Positions 1 to 11,010 of a stretch of 64,000 nt of DNA are shown piece after piece. The stretch is from Chlorocebus sabaeus. Its lineage: Eukaryota > Chordata > Mammalia > Primates > Cercopithecidae. The stretch is from positions 84,335,139 through 84,399,138 of the forward strand of contig NC_132918.1 in the NCBI RefSeq assembly GCF_047675955.1, given 5' to 3'. The notes beneath the pieces are model-generated. The model was not told the origin of the DNA. It saw only the letters and a list, made by a program, of their open reading frames with translations, and searched no databases. Each line of letters opens with the position of its first letter. The stretch's first letter is position 1. A program made the translations under genes and the position numbers.

Positions 1-560
1 TGCTAGTTGTAAAGACGGTGGTTCAGGCATCTGGTCCAAATAAATAAGGTTCCTAGTCTAGCCACTGTTACTTTTCAAGCAGAAAAATAAGAAAAAATAA
101 TTGTCAAAAAGAGGAGCATTCATGGAGGATTTAAATGGCCTTTCATATTTAAGCCTTTTTGTTTATTTGTTTGAAAATTCTAGCACACCAAGGTAGGGAA
201 AGGCAAAAACAACAACAATGAGAACACATAAACAAAAATCCCAACTCCCCCAACAGCAACCACAAAACAAAAAAACTAAACAAAACAAACAAACATGCAG
301 GCCCAGAAAGGTGAGAGCTTGCAATTACTCCTGGCTTCTTTTTATAACGGAATGAGACCCATTTATTTAGTTCTTATGAATTATAGGAGCTGTAATGTGG
401 ACCAACTGCCCTAGCCTCACCAACCACACAAGATTCTCTTTTATGTATGACAAAAATGACTGAGCTTCATGCACATTAACTTTTAGCTCATTCCATGGAG
501 ATGGGACACTCCTGGCTGCCTGTCTAGCATGTCTGGCTTTGGAACAAGGATTCCCATTTC
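1..560. other. Unique AT-rich sequence, nothing recognised
   Basis: Contains a loose A-rich stretch with CAAA/AACA runs at about 205-295 and otherwise unique-looking sequence. No reading frame, splice-site pair or repeat family was recognised. Confidence 0.5.
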
Positions 561-574
561 AGAATGATGAAAGT

Positions 575-760
575 AAAAGCCCTTTTACTGTGTATAGCAC
601 ATTATAAATTATTTTCACATCTGTGAACTTATGTTAGCTTCACAACAACTTTGTTGATTTTATGATTCCCATTTTATAAATGAGGAATGTGGGCTGGAGA
701 ACATGAAGTGCCCAAATGAGGAACGTGTAAGTGTTAGAGCAAGGAAAATAGACTGTACCC
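575..760 (-). repeat. MIR SINE fossil, antisense
   Basis: Shows the order typical of a reversed MIR: a TTCACATCTGTG segment, CTTCACAACAAC, then CCCATTTTATAAATGAGG and a degraded 'gcccaaatgag'. It is heavily diverged, so the boundaries are approximate. Confidence 0.65.
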
Positions 761-889
761 CTGCACTGGCCTTGAGGCTGATTGGGTTCTAATTATTTCC
801 AAAGATGCAGGGGTGAGTTGATTGATGAACTCAGCTCAATCTTTAGTCATGTTTGATCAGACTCCTTTAATCAGAAATAGTTTGATGTA

Positions 890-1062
890 GGAGGGCAAGG
901 TAGGAATTGTCAAGAGAAGAGACTGGAAAAGAGCCTAAGGGCCTTTGCCTCATGTTAAAGAACTTAGGTTCTATCCTATATGTGATGGGGAGGCACTGAA
1001 GGGTTGAGAAAGTACAATCAATTTCCATTTTATAAAGATCACTCTCGGCCTTCAACCTTTCA
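890..1062 (-). repeat. L2 LINE fragment, antisense
   Basis: Reads like the reversed L2 3' region: 'gggcctttgcc', 'ggggaggcactgaagggtt' and 'aaagatcactctcgg' match the expected order. The fragment is old and truncated. Confidence 0.65.
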
Positions 1063-1965
1063 TCTAAAATTGTTGGGACTAGATGTGAATCAGAAATGAG
1101 AATTTTTCAGATTTTAGAAGAATAAAACAATGCATATGTTGTTTATTTTACTAACATTAAGTTGGTAAAGTCATTTTCCAAGAAGTGGTACTCAAATTAA
1201 TTCAGGTAAGCTGCTTTGTGATTCTCTAAATTGACATGGACACATTATTCAATAAAATCAGAAAAAAAAGTTTGCAGGCACTTGGGAAGAGAACACAAAG
1301 AGAGTCCAAGAGGGGCACTGGAGAGATGCAGCCCTAAACTTCAGCTAGATCCCAGTTTAGCTGACATCATTAAGAGAATTCTATTGAATCTCCAATTGGG
1401 ACTCAGGCCTCCAGCCCAGCTCATCCAGGAGTGTTATATACAGCTACAAAGGCAGGATAGTATTTATTTCCACCTTGCAGTTTCCTATTACCCTTTTATT
1501 GGCCCTTCTGAAGCAAAACGATTATTTAAAAAATTATGTGTATGCGTTTAGAACTGATCCATTAAGCCGGCACCAAGGAGAATGTCTTGACACTCTATGG
1601 AATCTCAAAAAGTATGATATGATGGCAATAAAGTGGCTCTTCAGCAGAATGTGTTTGAGGTGTCTTTGTCTACAGTGGTTAAAGAGATAGGAGGAGACAG
1701 CGCCTTCCTCCACACACGTTAGTGTGAAGTGGTCGTGGTGGATTGTTGTTCTTATTCTTCTTATTCCTCATTGAGAGTAGTTGCCTAAGGTATCTAAGAA
1801 GCGGTAATTCTTGCTCTTCATCTTTGTAAAAGATACTGAAAATATGTTTCATTATTCCCCCAAGTCCACCTAGTGTCTCTCCCAGGGCTTCAGTGTAATT
1901 AATATGTGAAATCGGACTGTCTATGCATAACATATAGACAGTAGAATCAAAGTGAAGTTGAAGAG
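1062..1965. other. Unique intronic sequence
   Basis: No repeat family or exon recognised. A 106-codon open frame at 1231-1551 and an 84-codon one at 1679-1933 (- strand) show no family resemblance or splice context. Confidence 0.45.
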
Positions 1966-1969
1966 TCAG

Positions 1970-2072
1970 CCAGGTGTCATAGAGAAAGCACTGAATTCAG
2001 AATCAGAAGATTTGGCTTTGAATCCTGGATCTACTACTTACTATCAGTAAAGCTGGGTGAACTTGGATAGGG
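1970..2072 (+). repeat. MIR SINE fragment
   Basis: The segments 'agaaagcactgaattcagaa', 'tttgaatcctggatctacta' and 'gggtgaacttgg' follow the MIR left-to-core order. The 3' half is missing. Confidence 0.65.
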
Positions 2073-2414
2073 TTTGTCTTTTTAATTTTTTTAATTGGTG
2101 AATTTGTTTTAATATGTCCTTTTTTGCTTTAATGTTCGATTTAATATGTCCTTGTTTTAATAGTTTTTCCTCTGTTGTGCAAAGATTCCCCAGGTAATAG
2201 GTCCTTTAGTTCATTAGATATTTGCTATTCTTGAAAGAAGCACATCCACTTTTAATTTCTGAGAGATATATATGTATATATTATTCCAGCTTATATTTAT
2301 GCATTCTTGCCAAAAATTGTTACATATTAATAATGACATTTATTGAGCACTTAAAATGCACCAAATGTTTTGATGTCCATGCATTTGCTATTATGAGAAC
2401 AAATGCATATAATT

Positions 2415-2870
2415 ATTTTTAACTTTTATTTTCAGTTCAGGGGTACAAGTGCAGGTTTGTTACACAGGTAAACTTGTGTCTTGGCGGTTTGTTGTACAGA
2501 TTATTTCATCACCCAGGTATTAAGTCCGGTACCCATTAGTCATTTTTCCTGATCCTTTCCCTCCCCCCACCTTCTACCTTCTGGTAGGCCCAGTGTGTGT
2601 TGTTCCCCCTATGTGTCCATGTGTTCTCATCATTTAGCTCCCACTTATAAGTGAGAACATGGGGTATTTGGTTTTCTGTTCCTGTGTTAGTGTGCTAAGG
2701 ATAATGACCTCCAAATCCAACTCCATCTATGTCCCTGCAAAGGACATGATATCATTCTTTTTTATGGCTGCATAGTATTCCATGGTATATGTGTACCACA
2801 TTTTCTTTATCCAGTCTATTATTAATGGACATTTAGGTTGATTCTATCTCTTTGCTATTGTGAAAAGTGC
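2415..2870 (-). mobile_element. 5'-truncated L1 3' end, antisense, with TSDs
   Basis: This is the 3' UTR and extreme ORF2 end of an L1 in reverse: a T-rich tail, then 'aggtttgttacacaggtaaa', 'cccacttataagtgagaaca', 'ctgcatagtattccatggta' and 'ttctttatccagtctatt'. It is flanked by a 14-bp direct repeat, AAATGCATATAATT at 2401-2414 and AAATGTATATAATT at 2871-2884, with one mismatch. That fixes it as a single TPRT insertion about 455 bp long. Divergence suggests an L1PB or late L1M age rather than a young L1PA. Confidence 0.88.
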
Positions 2871-3159
2871 AAATGTATATAATTTTCATGATCTTCTCTA
2901 AATGGAACTTCTCTTAGTTTTTTCCTTATATTTTTCCTGATTACCATATAGTTTTTATAAAGTTACTCAATCGTTCACCTATTATCAGACACTTACTGTC
3001 CAAACTGTCAATGACACACAAATATAAGGGTTTATTGTTATTCTTTCAAAACTGAATCTCCAAGTAGGAAATATCTGTCAGTGGGACAGAGTAAGACTTT
3101 ACGATTGGAAAGATAAATGAAACTCTATGAAGGATCCCCATTTATTTTTGGCTATTTCT

Positions 3160-3370
3160 ACAATAATAATATTTCTATAGCACTTTATAGTTTAAAAAGT
3201 CTCTTCATTTCGATTAATCCTCACAGTAACAGTCTGAGGTAGGAAACATTACCTTCAGTTTATAAACGAGAGAATCTAGGCTCAGAAGAGTGACACAGTT
3301 CTGAAGTTGCAGGAATAAGGTTCCAGCCTGGTATGTTGCCTTCACTTTTGCCATAAGAGCCTTTCCACTG
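3160..3370 (-). repeat. MIR SINE, antisense
   Basis: The reversed MIR landmarks are 'atagcactttatagtttaaa', 'taatcctcacagtaacagtc', 'ctgaggtaggaaacatta' and 'ctaggctcagaagagtgaca'. Confidence 0.75.
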
Positions 3371-3714
3371 TTGTGCAAAGATGCTACATGTGCCTCGGTA
3401 TTATATTGTCATCTTCGATGGACAAGGGTTGCCTCTTTCATATTTGGCATTCCCTGAAGAGCATACTGGCTGGATCTCCCCTGAAAAAACTTATTTGAAA
3501 AACAGAGAATGCTGCTTATTGGATTTGGTGCAGTAAGTGGAAGTGTGAAGGGCATCTGTGCTTAATTTAGGAAGATGCTGCGGAAGAAAGGGCTCTATTA
3601 GATCTTTAAATAAAGAAAAGGGCAGCCTGGGAGACAAAGGAACATTGAAGAATAGGTGATCAGGGACTGTTTTCCAGGCACAGGACTGCCTCTTTTAAGT
3701 ATCCTGGTCCCCAA

Positions 3715-3945
3715 AGCGACACTGCGTGTGATCGCTTTCACACCTACGATCCTATGCAATTCTCAAACGGACCCATGGGGGCAGGCAGTGAGGAACTATT
3801 GGCTTTATTTTACGGATGAAGAAACCCAGAGATTAAATGACCAGTGGAAGGGCAACCACTTATTAAGGGTCACAGGAGGGCTTGACTTCATGACACCTCT
3901 CTCCCAGGCTAGTTGTCTTCTCATTACACTGCTCTTGCTGCCTTT
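3715..3945 (-). repeat. MIR SINE, antisense
   Basis: The landmarks are 'gcaattctcaaacggaccc', 'ttattttacggatgaagaaa', 'cccagagattaaatgacca' and 'agggtcacaggagggcttga'. Strongly diverged, but the order is right. A 97-codon open frame over it (3656-3949) is a by-product. Confidence 0.7.
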
Positions 3946-4439
3946 GTGATTTTTTTTTCATCTCCCAATACAGTGATCACTGCAGTTCAAATTGGTTAAA
4001 TAATCTTTGTGCCTGTGTCTGTTTTCTTTGTTGACTGTCTTTTTTTTTTTTTTTTGCAGCGAAGAGGATCAGGGGTTCATTGGGCAGGTTCAGAGACCTT
4101 TTCCTCTCCAGATCTTTCTCTGGTTTTTGCTGTTCATTTGACTTTATTTAGTCTTTGACCAGGAAAAACAAAAAAGTCAAATGCAATGCTGATGGACTAA
4201 AGCCAATCACACTTTTACCTTGTCACAGTCTCATTATGTTATCAGGATTGCTAAACTAATTATATAATAAAAACACTACTACCAATAATTAAAAAGCAAA
4301 AAGATAAAAAAAACCTGGAAATCAGGGATTTCTAATCCTTATTAAATCATAAGGAACTGAATGATAAAAGTACTATGGAAATTACCATTTCTGAATTGCA
4401 TCTTCTACTCAACCCCATGGATTTTTGTACACGCTCATC

Positions 4440-4627
4440 TAGTCTGGACCCCTGCTACTTAAAGTGTGGTCCTGAATTCAGCAGCACCAGCATCACCTGG
4501 GAGCTTTTTAGCAATGCTGACCCTTGGTCCCCACCCCAGCCAGGCCTGCTGAACACAAATCTGCATTTTCACAGGATCCCCAATTGATTCCTATGCACAT
4601 TAAAATTTGAGAAGTATGCTGGTCCAG
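4440..4627 (+). mobile_element. Old hAT-Charlie-type (MER5-like) DNA transposon fossil
   Basis: The sequence around 'ttaaagtgtggtcctgaatt', 'cagcatcacctgggagctt', 'ccccaccccagccaggcc' and 'aatctgcattttcacagga' has the layout of the MER5-type non-autonomous element: a 'tcaaa...cacctgg...ccccacccc...atttgcattt' order ended by 'aaaatttgagaagtatgctg'. The family label is from memory and approximate. It encodes nothing. Confidence 0.6.
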
Positions 4628-4689
4628 ATCACTCTCATGTTCACACATAAGAATTTCAGTGGGTTCAGTGGGTTCTCACTGCTTCCATA

Positions 4690-5125
4690 TATGTCTGTTG
4701 CATCCACAAGCCCTTGTATGTCATGACTTTCTCTCTCCAGCCTTACTTACCATTATGAGCCTTTACAAATTCTATCAGTCAAATTGAACTGCCTGCTGTT
4801 TCCCCAAATTTCCGGTGCTATCATTTGGCCTCATGATTGCACTCACCCCATTTCCTCTGTTTTGTATGCCTCTCCCTTTTTTCTGCTGACCCAGGCTTCT
4901 CCTGTCATTCAGGGATACCAACTCCACAGAGCCTTTCCATATTGATTCAACCGGAATAATCTTATTTCCCTCTTTGTGCTCACATTATACGACACAGTGT
5001 AGTTCCTTGTGCACACTGTGAAGAAGGCACTCCTTCAGGCGGGGCCTGGTTCTGATTCACTTATATTCAGCATATCTCAGCCTAGTTCCCAGTGATTAGT
5101 ACAGTGTGTGGCATATGGCTGGGCT
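4690..5125 (+). repeat. L2 LINE 3' end, sense
   Basis: L2 sense-strand order is visible: 'tcattcagggataccaactc', 'cacagagcctttccatattg', 'tctttgtgctcacattatac', then the 3' end 'cagtgattagtacagtgtgt'. No intact RT frame remains. Confidence 0.65.
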
Positions 5126-5639
5126 CAGAACTTACCACACACTTGGCTCAGATTTAGTTCTGGTCAAGTAATCCACTGTATGAAGCCCTTGGCTGATACT
5201 AGCAGGGTCCATCTGTTGTGTCCTGCCTCCGTGTCCATGGGCCTCCAAGCAGCTCAAAGCCCAGTAAGACTTGCCTCTGTCTTCGGGTGAAAGCATTCAG
5301 GCTAGAAAGTGCCTCAAATCTATCAAGATGTTAACGACCTGTGGCAGGACTCTGGCAGCAACAAAAGCATCTCTCTTGCCAGAATCCATTTATACTGGGT
5401 GGGTGTTTTTGACAACCACTTAATTAAACACATTGCTTTTCTCTGTAAATTCACCACGGCAGCAACCTTGTCCTGATAGCGAATGGTCTCTGAGTGACCT
5501 GCATTATAAGACAGTGAGGGCACTTAGTTGCTACAGTCACAAATGTACTTGGAAGTGTTTATTTTCTCATGACTGCTACCAATTAGGGAGGACTCAGAAA
5601 AAGTCAAGAGGTGAAAGGAGTCTGATGCAGCGAAGTGCC

Positions 5640-5775
5640 TAGCTCTATCAGTTAGCTGTTTGGCCATGGTTGTACAAATCTCTTATGTCCTCTGGGCCTC
5701 AGTTTTATGATCTATAAAATGGGGATCTTAAGAGGGTTATTTCAATGATTGCATTACTTAATAATGTACAATACT
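5640..5775 (+). repeat. MIR SINE fragment
   Basis: The landmarks are 'agttagctgtttggccatgg', 'gggcctcagttttatgatc' and 'tataaaatggggatctta', in MIR sense order. Confidence 0.7.
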
Positions 5776-5839
5776 TACAACAGTTTTTTTTTTTTGGCCA
5801 TATGTTATGTCATGTAAGAGTTGGCTTTTTATTACTATT

Positions 5840-6159
5840 ATTAGTAGCAGTATTTATTTATATTCATTCATTCATACATTTATTTATGTATTTACTGAGT
5901 TCCCTCTGTAAACCCAACTCTGCCCCAAGTGATGAATGTACAATGATAAATAAGACACATTTTCTATCCTCAAGGAGCTCTCAGTCTTGTGAGAAAGAAA
6001 GACACGTAAACAAAGTCACAACAGAATATGATACATGCTGATATATGGCCCTACAAATGATTCCATGGGAACATAAAACTCACTGTGTATTGTTATATTA
6101 GGTAAAGAAGACATCAAGATTTTAAAAGGAGAAGGGATTTCCAAAAGAAGTGATGGTAT
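5840..6159 (-). repeat. L2 LINE, antisense (first part)
   Basis: Begins with the reversed L2 3' tail ('attcattcattcatacattt', 'tttactgagttccctctgta'). It continues with 'ctcaaggagctctcagtctt' and 'gaaagacacgtaaacaaagt'. The same L2 resumes after the AluS at 6499. Confidence 0.75.
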
Positions 6160-6174
6160 AAAACATTCCTGGAA

Positions 6175-6483
6175 GGCCAGACGCGGTGGCTCACACCTGT
6201 AATCCCAGCACTTTGGGAGGCCAAGGTGGGTGGATCATGAGGTCAAGAGATTGGGACAATCCTGGCCAACATGGTGAAACCCTGTCTCTACTAAAAATAC
6301 AAAAATTAGCCAGGCGTGGTGACGCGGCCTGTAGTTCCAGCTACTCAGGAGGCTGAGGCAGGAGAATCGCTTGAACCCGGGAGGCGGAGGTTGCACTGAG
6401 TGGAGATCACGCCCCTGCTCTCCAGCCTGGTGACAGAGCGAGACTCCGAGACTTCGTCTCAAACAACAACAACAAGAACAAGA
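6175..6483 (+). mobile_element. AluS with target-site duplications, inside an L2
   Basis: A full dimeric Alu with the box 'ggctcacacctgtaatccca', linker 'tactaaaaatacaaaaatta', right arm and (CAA)n-rich tail. The target duplication is AAAACATTCCTGGAA at 6160-6174 and AAAACATTCCCGAAA at 6484-6498. Base changes are those of AluS rather than AluY. The host L2 is split by the insertion. Confidence 0.92.
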
Positions 6484-6498
6484 AAAACATTCCCGAAA

Positions 6499-6700
6499 AG
6501 AGAAGAATACATGCAGAGTAACAGAGGTGGGCTCAGGGAATCACAAACAGTTCAATGTGACCGGATTATAGTGAGCAAGAGTGAGAGAACTAGAAACAAG
6601 CTAGAAAACTAGGAAAGAATGAGAACGTAAAGAAATTCTGAATGCTAGTCCAAGGAGTTTGGATCATATTCTCTCCTGGAGTCACAAACTGGGGATCCAT
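6499..6700 (-). repeat. L2 LINE, antisense (second part)
   Basis: Continues the L2 left of the Alu: 'gtgagcaagagtgagagaac' and 'gtccaaggagtttggatcat' correspond to the reversed L2 stretch that ends with '...aaggagtttggac'. Confidence 0.65.
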
Positions 6701-7537
6701 AGGCCATTTCCACTCTGCTCCATGTTTTTTTTAAATCTAATTTTGAATGCCTTCAGAAAGGCTGTGTGCTCCCAGCTTGCCAACACATTGCCACTGCCCA
6801 TTGCCTTACACCAGCCCCTCTTTATTCTCTAACGCAGTGTGCAATGGTGCGTGGGAACCAGCTCTCACTCCATGAGAGCCATCTATGGGTATCTCTTCCA
6901 ACTTCTTGTTCAGGAACCTCACCTTAGTGTCTTGAAATCAGTTATGACAGTTATTTACACCAAGGTAATAAAGTCTAGACATTATTATTATGATTATTTT
7001 CGAACTTGTGTAATATTGACAGCACACCATTGCTTTTATGTTGCCTTCATGGCCACTATAGGCATGCTGTCTTAAGGTACTGAAGGATATCAAGTAGGGT
7101 GTTGACATTGTTAGAAATGCATTAGGCTCCGGAAATAATTGCTCAATAATTTAAGCATAGTCTTCATTATTTAGGAGCCTGACAGTGTGTTTCCTTAAAG
7201 CAAACAAGGCCTCAGTCTTAATAGTGAGGCTATCAACACTTTTAGACCATTTTAACAGCAGTTATACAAACAACTTTGATAGCTTGTTAGGAGTAAACAT
7301 GCTGCTTGATTTACAAACAGTGCATTGTCTTCTCTCTAAGGGGTTTCCTAGGTTGTGCCAAAATGTCCTGTAGGCAAGGTAGGGTGGGTTTAAGAACAGC
7401 AAGTAGAGCAGGAAGGGTGAAGAGAAGGAAGGCTGTGCTTCCAATGGTCTGTTCAGGGGACAGAACTGCACAGTCCCAGAGTTGCTGTGGTTTCAGAAAT
7501 GCTTTGCTATGTGAATTAATTAAAAATGTAGAATGCT
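6700..7537. other. Unique intronic sequence
   Basis: No repeat family recognised. The stretch around 7080-7330 has mixed composition and few low-complexity runs and could be conserved non-coding DNA, but nothing in the sequence alone proves this. Confidence 0.4.
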
Positions 7538-8737
7538 AAGTAAAGAAAATTACCAGGGACAGAGAAGGATATTATCTAATGATAAAAGAGACAATCCACC
7601 AAGAAGATATAGCAATTCTAAATGTGAAGGTACCAAGCAATAGAGTTGAACAGTACGTAAAATAAAAACTGATAGAACAGAAATGAGAAATAGACAAATC
7701 CATAATTATAGTTTGAGACTTCAACACTATTCTCTCATTAATTGGTATCACCGCTAGACAGAAGATCAGGAAAGATTTAGAAGAACTCAACAACACCATC
7801 AATCAGCTGGACCCAATTGATATTTATGGAACAATTCATTCAATAACAGCAGAATGCACATTGTTTTTAATCATCTACATTGCATATGGATGCTGATGGA
7901 ATATTTTGCTTATGCAAGAGCTACCATATCCTTAGCCACAGAACAAAACTCAACAAATTTGAAAGAATTAAAATCATACAGAGTATGTTCTCAGACTACA
8001 ATGGAGTCAAACTAGAATTAAATAATTTAAAAAATAGAAAAATGTCCAAACACTCGGAAATTAAACATACTTCTAAATAATTCAGTGATCAAAGAGGGAA
8101 TCTCAAAGGAAATAAAAAGTACAATAAACTGAATGAAGAAAAAATACAACTTACCAAAATGTGTGGGATGCAGCGAAAACAGTGCTAAAAGTGAAAATTA
8201 TAGCACTAAAGAAAAAGTGTACATATTAATTAAGGGAAAGTCTCAAATCAACAACCTAAGCTCCTGCTTCAAAGAACTAGAAAAAGAAGAGTAAACAATC
8301 CCAAAGTGAGTAGAAGAAAGTAAATAACTTAGATAAGAATAGCAATCAATGAAAAAATTAAACAAAACAAAACAAAACAAAAAAAAGAACTATAGAAAAA
8401 ATTAACAAAAGAAAAATTTGGCTCTCTGAAAGGATCAATAAAATGGAAAGCATCTAGTAGGACTGACAAAAAAAAAAAAAAAGAAAAAAAAGAAAAAAAG
8501 AAAAAAGAGAAGACACAAGTTACCAATATCAGGAATGAAACAGGGGACATCACAACATATCACTACAGACGCTGCAAATGTTAAAGAGACAATCAGGGAT
8601 TATAACTAACAATTCTACACATATCGATTTGACAACTCAGATGAAATGAGCCAGTTTCTCAAAACAAACTATTACTACTCACTCAACATGAAAAAAACAA
8701 ATACGGAATAGCCCTGTAACAATTGGGAAATGGAATA
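7538..8737 (+). pseudogene. Old L1 (L1M-type) ORF2 remnant, sense, part 1
   Basis: Decayed L1 ORF2 in sense orientation, endonuclease C-terminus to the start of the RT region. Visible landmarks are 'gacaatccaccaagaagata', 'agacttcaacactattctct' (the GDFN region analogue reads DFNT), 'agaactcaacaacaccatca' and 'caaagaactagaaaaagaag'. Stops and frameshifts are everywhere, so no protein is made. The element is interrupted by the AluJ at 8738 and resumes at about 9855. Confidence 0.8.
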
Positions 8738-8840
8738 ACTCAGGAGACTAAAGGCAGGGGCAGGGGAGATCATTTGAGCCTAGAAGTTGGATAGTAGCCT
8801 AGGCAACATAGGGAGACCCTGTTTCGCGCGCGCGCGCGCG

Positions 8841-8896
<56 letters not shown>

Positions 8897-8988
8897 TTAG
8901 CCAGGCACACAGTGGTTCATGCCTGTGGTCCCAGCTGCTCACAAGGCTAAGGCAGGAGGATCGCCTGAGCCCAGGAGTTCGGGATTGT
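8738..8988 (+). mobile_element. AluJ-type SINE, left part, with microsatellite in the linker
   Basis: The left monomer remnant ('atcatttgagcctagaagtt', 'ggcaacatagggagaccctg') is followed by the dinucleotide tract at 8825-8894, which replaces the A-rich linker. The right monomer then starts ('aaattagccaggcac', 'aggatcgcctgagcccagga'). It breaks at about 8988 where unrelated sequence begins, and its last 55 bp reappear at about 9473. Confidence 0.8.
8825..8894. repeat. (CG)12(CA)23 microsatellite
   Basis: 12 uninterrupted CG units (8825-8848) run directly into 23 CA units (8849-8894). That gives 70 bp of perfect alternating pyrimidine-purine, sitting where the AluJ middle A-rich linker should be. 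Confidence 0.97.
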
Positions 8989-9472
8989 CTCTCTGTAGCC
9001 CTGTCCTGGTCTCAGGCCTCAGTTCCGTAGCAGGGTAACCGGTGACCATCTCCCCCGCCTTTCCCGCCAGAGTTCCTGGAGGAGGAAGCAGGACTGCTGT
9101 ACAAGGAGGGCCGCGGGCAGCTGCTCTTCTGTCCCTGGCACAGGGCTTTGCTCAGTGTGGGCAGTTTTAGCCCCTGAACTGAATTTTTCTTTTCTCAAAA
9201 GTCACGCTGGGTGCTTTGGAGCTGTCATTTTTTTGCCTCTTGCCTTGAGATTGACTCAACTGTAGCCCTCACTGTGAAGAAGTAGAGAGAAGCTTCTTTA
9301 TCTGCTGTTTTGATGCAAGTTGTTACTACACACTTCTTACACTGTACCTTAAAAAATGCAATCAATGTAAAGTTGTAACACATCAGCGTTCTTTCAAATG
9401 TTGATTTCAGTGAACTTTTTTGTGTGTGATTTGTAGAAAAATAAATAAATAATAAATAAAAAACTGTAAAAC
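8989..9472 (+). pseudogene. Retrocopy-like 3' end of an unidentified gene inside an AluJ
   Basis: Non-Alu sequence of about 480 bp interrupts the right arm of the AluJ. It starts GC-rich. A possible short C-terminal reading frame, EFLEEEAGLLYKEGRGQLLF onward, ends at TGA near 9176. An AT-richer stretch resembling a 3' UTR follows, ending in AATAAATAAATAATAAATAA and an A-rich tail near 9436-9464. That layout is what a 5'-truncated retrotransposed mRNA looks like. A pyrimidine tract ending 'cccgccag' just before AGTTCCTGG resembles a splice acceptor, so the source may have been intron-retaining. I do not recognise the parent gene, and no clear target duplication was found. Confidence 0.5.
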
Positions 9473-9535
9473 TGTGGTCACGCCACTGGTCTCCAGCCAG
9501 GGTGCCAGAGAGACCCCGGCTCTAAAATTACGAAA
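9473..9535 (+). mobile_element. AluJ right-arm end, continuation
   Basis: 'gtggtcacgccactggtctc', 'cagccagggtgccagagaga' and 'ccccggctctaaaa' match the last part of an Alu right monomer. It joins in register with the break at 8988. Confidence 0.75.
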
Positions 9536-9559
9536 TTTAATTTATAATTAAAGATTTCC

Positions 9560-9852
9560 GGGCCAGGCGCAGTGGCTCACCCCTATAATCTTTGAGAGGC
9601 CGAGGCGGGAGGATTGCCAGAGCTCAGGAGTTCGCAACCAGCGTGGACAACACGGTGAAACCCCGTCTCTACTAAAATACAAAAAATTAGTCGGGCGTGG
9701 TGGCGGCGCCTGTAGTCCCAGCTACTTGGGAGGCTGAGGCAGGAGAATGGCGTGAACCCGGGAGGCGGAGCTTGCAGTGAGCTGAGATCCTGCCACTGCA
9801 CTCCAGCCTGGGTGACAGAGCGAGACTCCGTCTCAACAACAACAACAACAAT
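9560..9852 (+). mobile_element. AluY SINE
   Basis: Complete Alu from 'gggccaggcgcagtggctca' to a (CAA)n tail. The right arm 'aggagaatggcgtgaacccg', 'ggaggcggagcttgcagtga' and 'gctgagatcctgccactgc' is AluY-like. A short gap is present in the left arm ('cctataatctttgagaggcc' lacks 'cccagcac'). No clear target duplication was found. Confidence 0.88.
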
Positions 9853-9854
9853 TC

Positions 9855-11010
9855 CTCTAAAGGAAAATTTTAGGCTCAGAATTCCATGAAATGTTCACAG
9901 AAGAATGAACGTTAATTTACGTTTTTTTTTTTCCAGAAAATAAAGCAGAAGGAAATACTCCCAGCTTATTCTGTGAAGCCACTATAACCTGATACCAAAA
10001 AAGTACAAAAATAAAACTATAGATCAGTATTCCTCATGACTATAGATGCAAAAATTCTTAAAATAATAGCAAATATAACACAGTTTTTTTTTTAAATTGA
10101 TGTAAAAAGTGAGTATATTCTAGGCATGCAAGGCAGGTTCAATTTGGAAAATCAATCAATATAATCAACCGTATTAACAGGTCAAAGCAGGTAAATCGTA
10201 TCATCATATCAAAGGATGCAGAGAAAGCATTTGACAAAACTCAGCACCCACTCATGATAAAACCCAAAAAGAGGAAAACTTTCCTCTATTTAATAGAAAA
10301 ATTTGCATAAAATCTATAGGTAACATCATGCTGTTGGGAAATGTCTAATGATTCCCCCCTAAGATTTGGAACAAAGAAAGGATATTCATTCTCACTACAT
10401 CGAATACTCTAGTAATTCAATGTAATACTAGAAGTATTTGCCAGTACAATAAAGCAAAAATAAAATAAAATAAAATGCATACAAATCAGAAAGGAAAAAT
10501 ATTAACTATCTCTATTTGTATATGACATGATAATCTATTTAGAAAATTATAAGGAGTCTACCAAAAAAACCTTCCAGAACTAATAAATTATTTCAGCAAA
10601 TTTTCAGAATATAAGATCAGCACCATAAGTCAGTTATATTTTTATACGCTAGCAATAAAGAAGTAAAAGCTGAAATTAAAAATGCAATAACATTTGTAAT
10701 CATGCAAAATAAAGAAGAATTACTTAAGTACAAATCACACAAATATGTATAGGACTTGTATACTGAAAACTACAGAATGCTGATAAAAGAAATCACAGAA
10801 GATCCACATAAATGAAGAGGCATACTGGGTTTGTAGATTGGAAGACTCAACATAGTAAAGATGTCAGTTATCTTCGAATTTGAAATACAAATCAAACGCA
10901 ATTCCTATCAAAATCTAAGCAAGATATTTTTGTAGGTATAGACACATTTATTTTAAAATGTGTGTGGAAGGACCAAAAAAAGAATAGCTAAAACAATTCT
11001 TAAAAAGAAT
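9855..11010 (+). pseudogene. Old L1 (L1M-type) ORF2 remnant, sense, part 2
   Basis: Resumes the ORF2 copy of 7538-8737 in the RT domain. Landmarks are 'agaaaataaagcagaaggaa', 'gatgcagagaaagcatttga' (the AEKAFD motif is still readable), 'aaaggatattcattctcact' and 'gtgtggaaggaccaaaaaaa'. Many stops. The 3' end of the element is missing. Confidence 0.8.

Noticed and set aside
4041..4062. Long T run followed by GCAG, resembling a strong splice acceptor
   Set aside because: No open frame with recognisable protein and no donor follows within exon distance.
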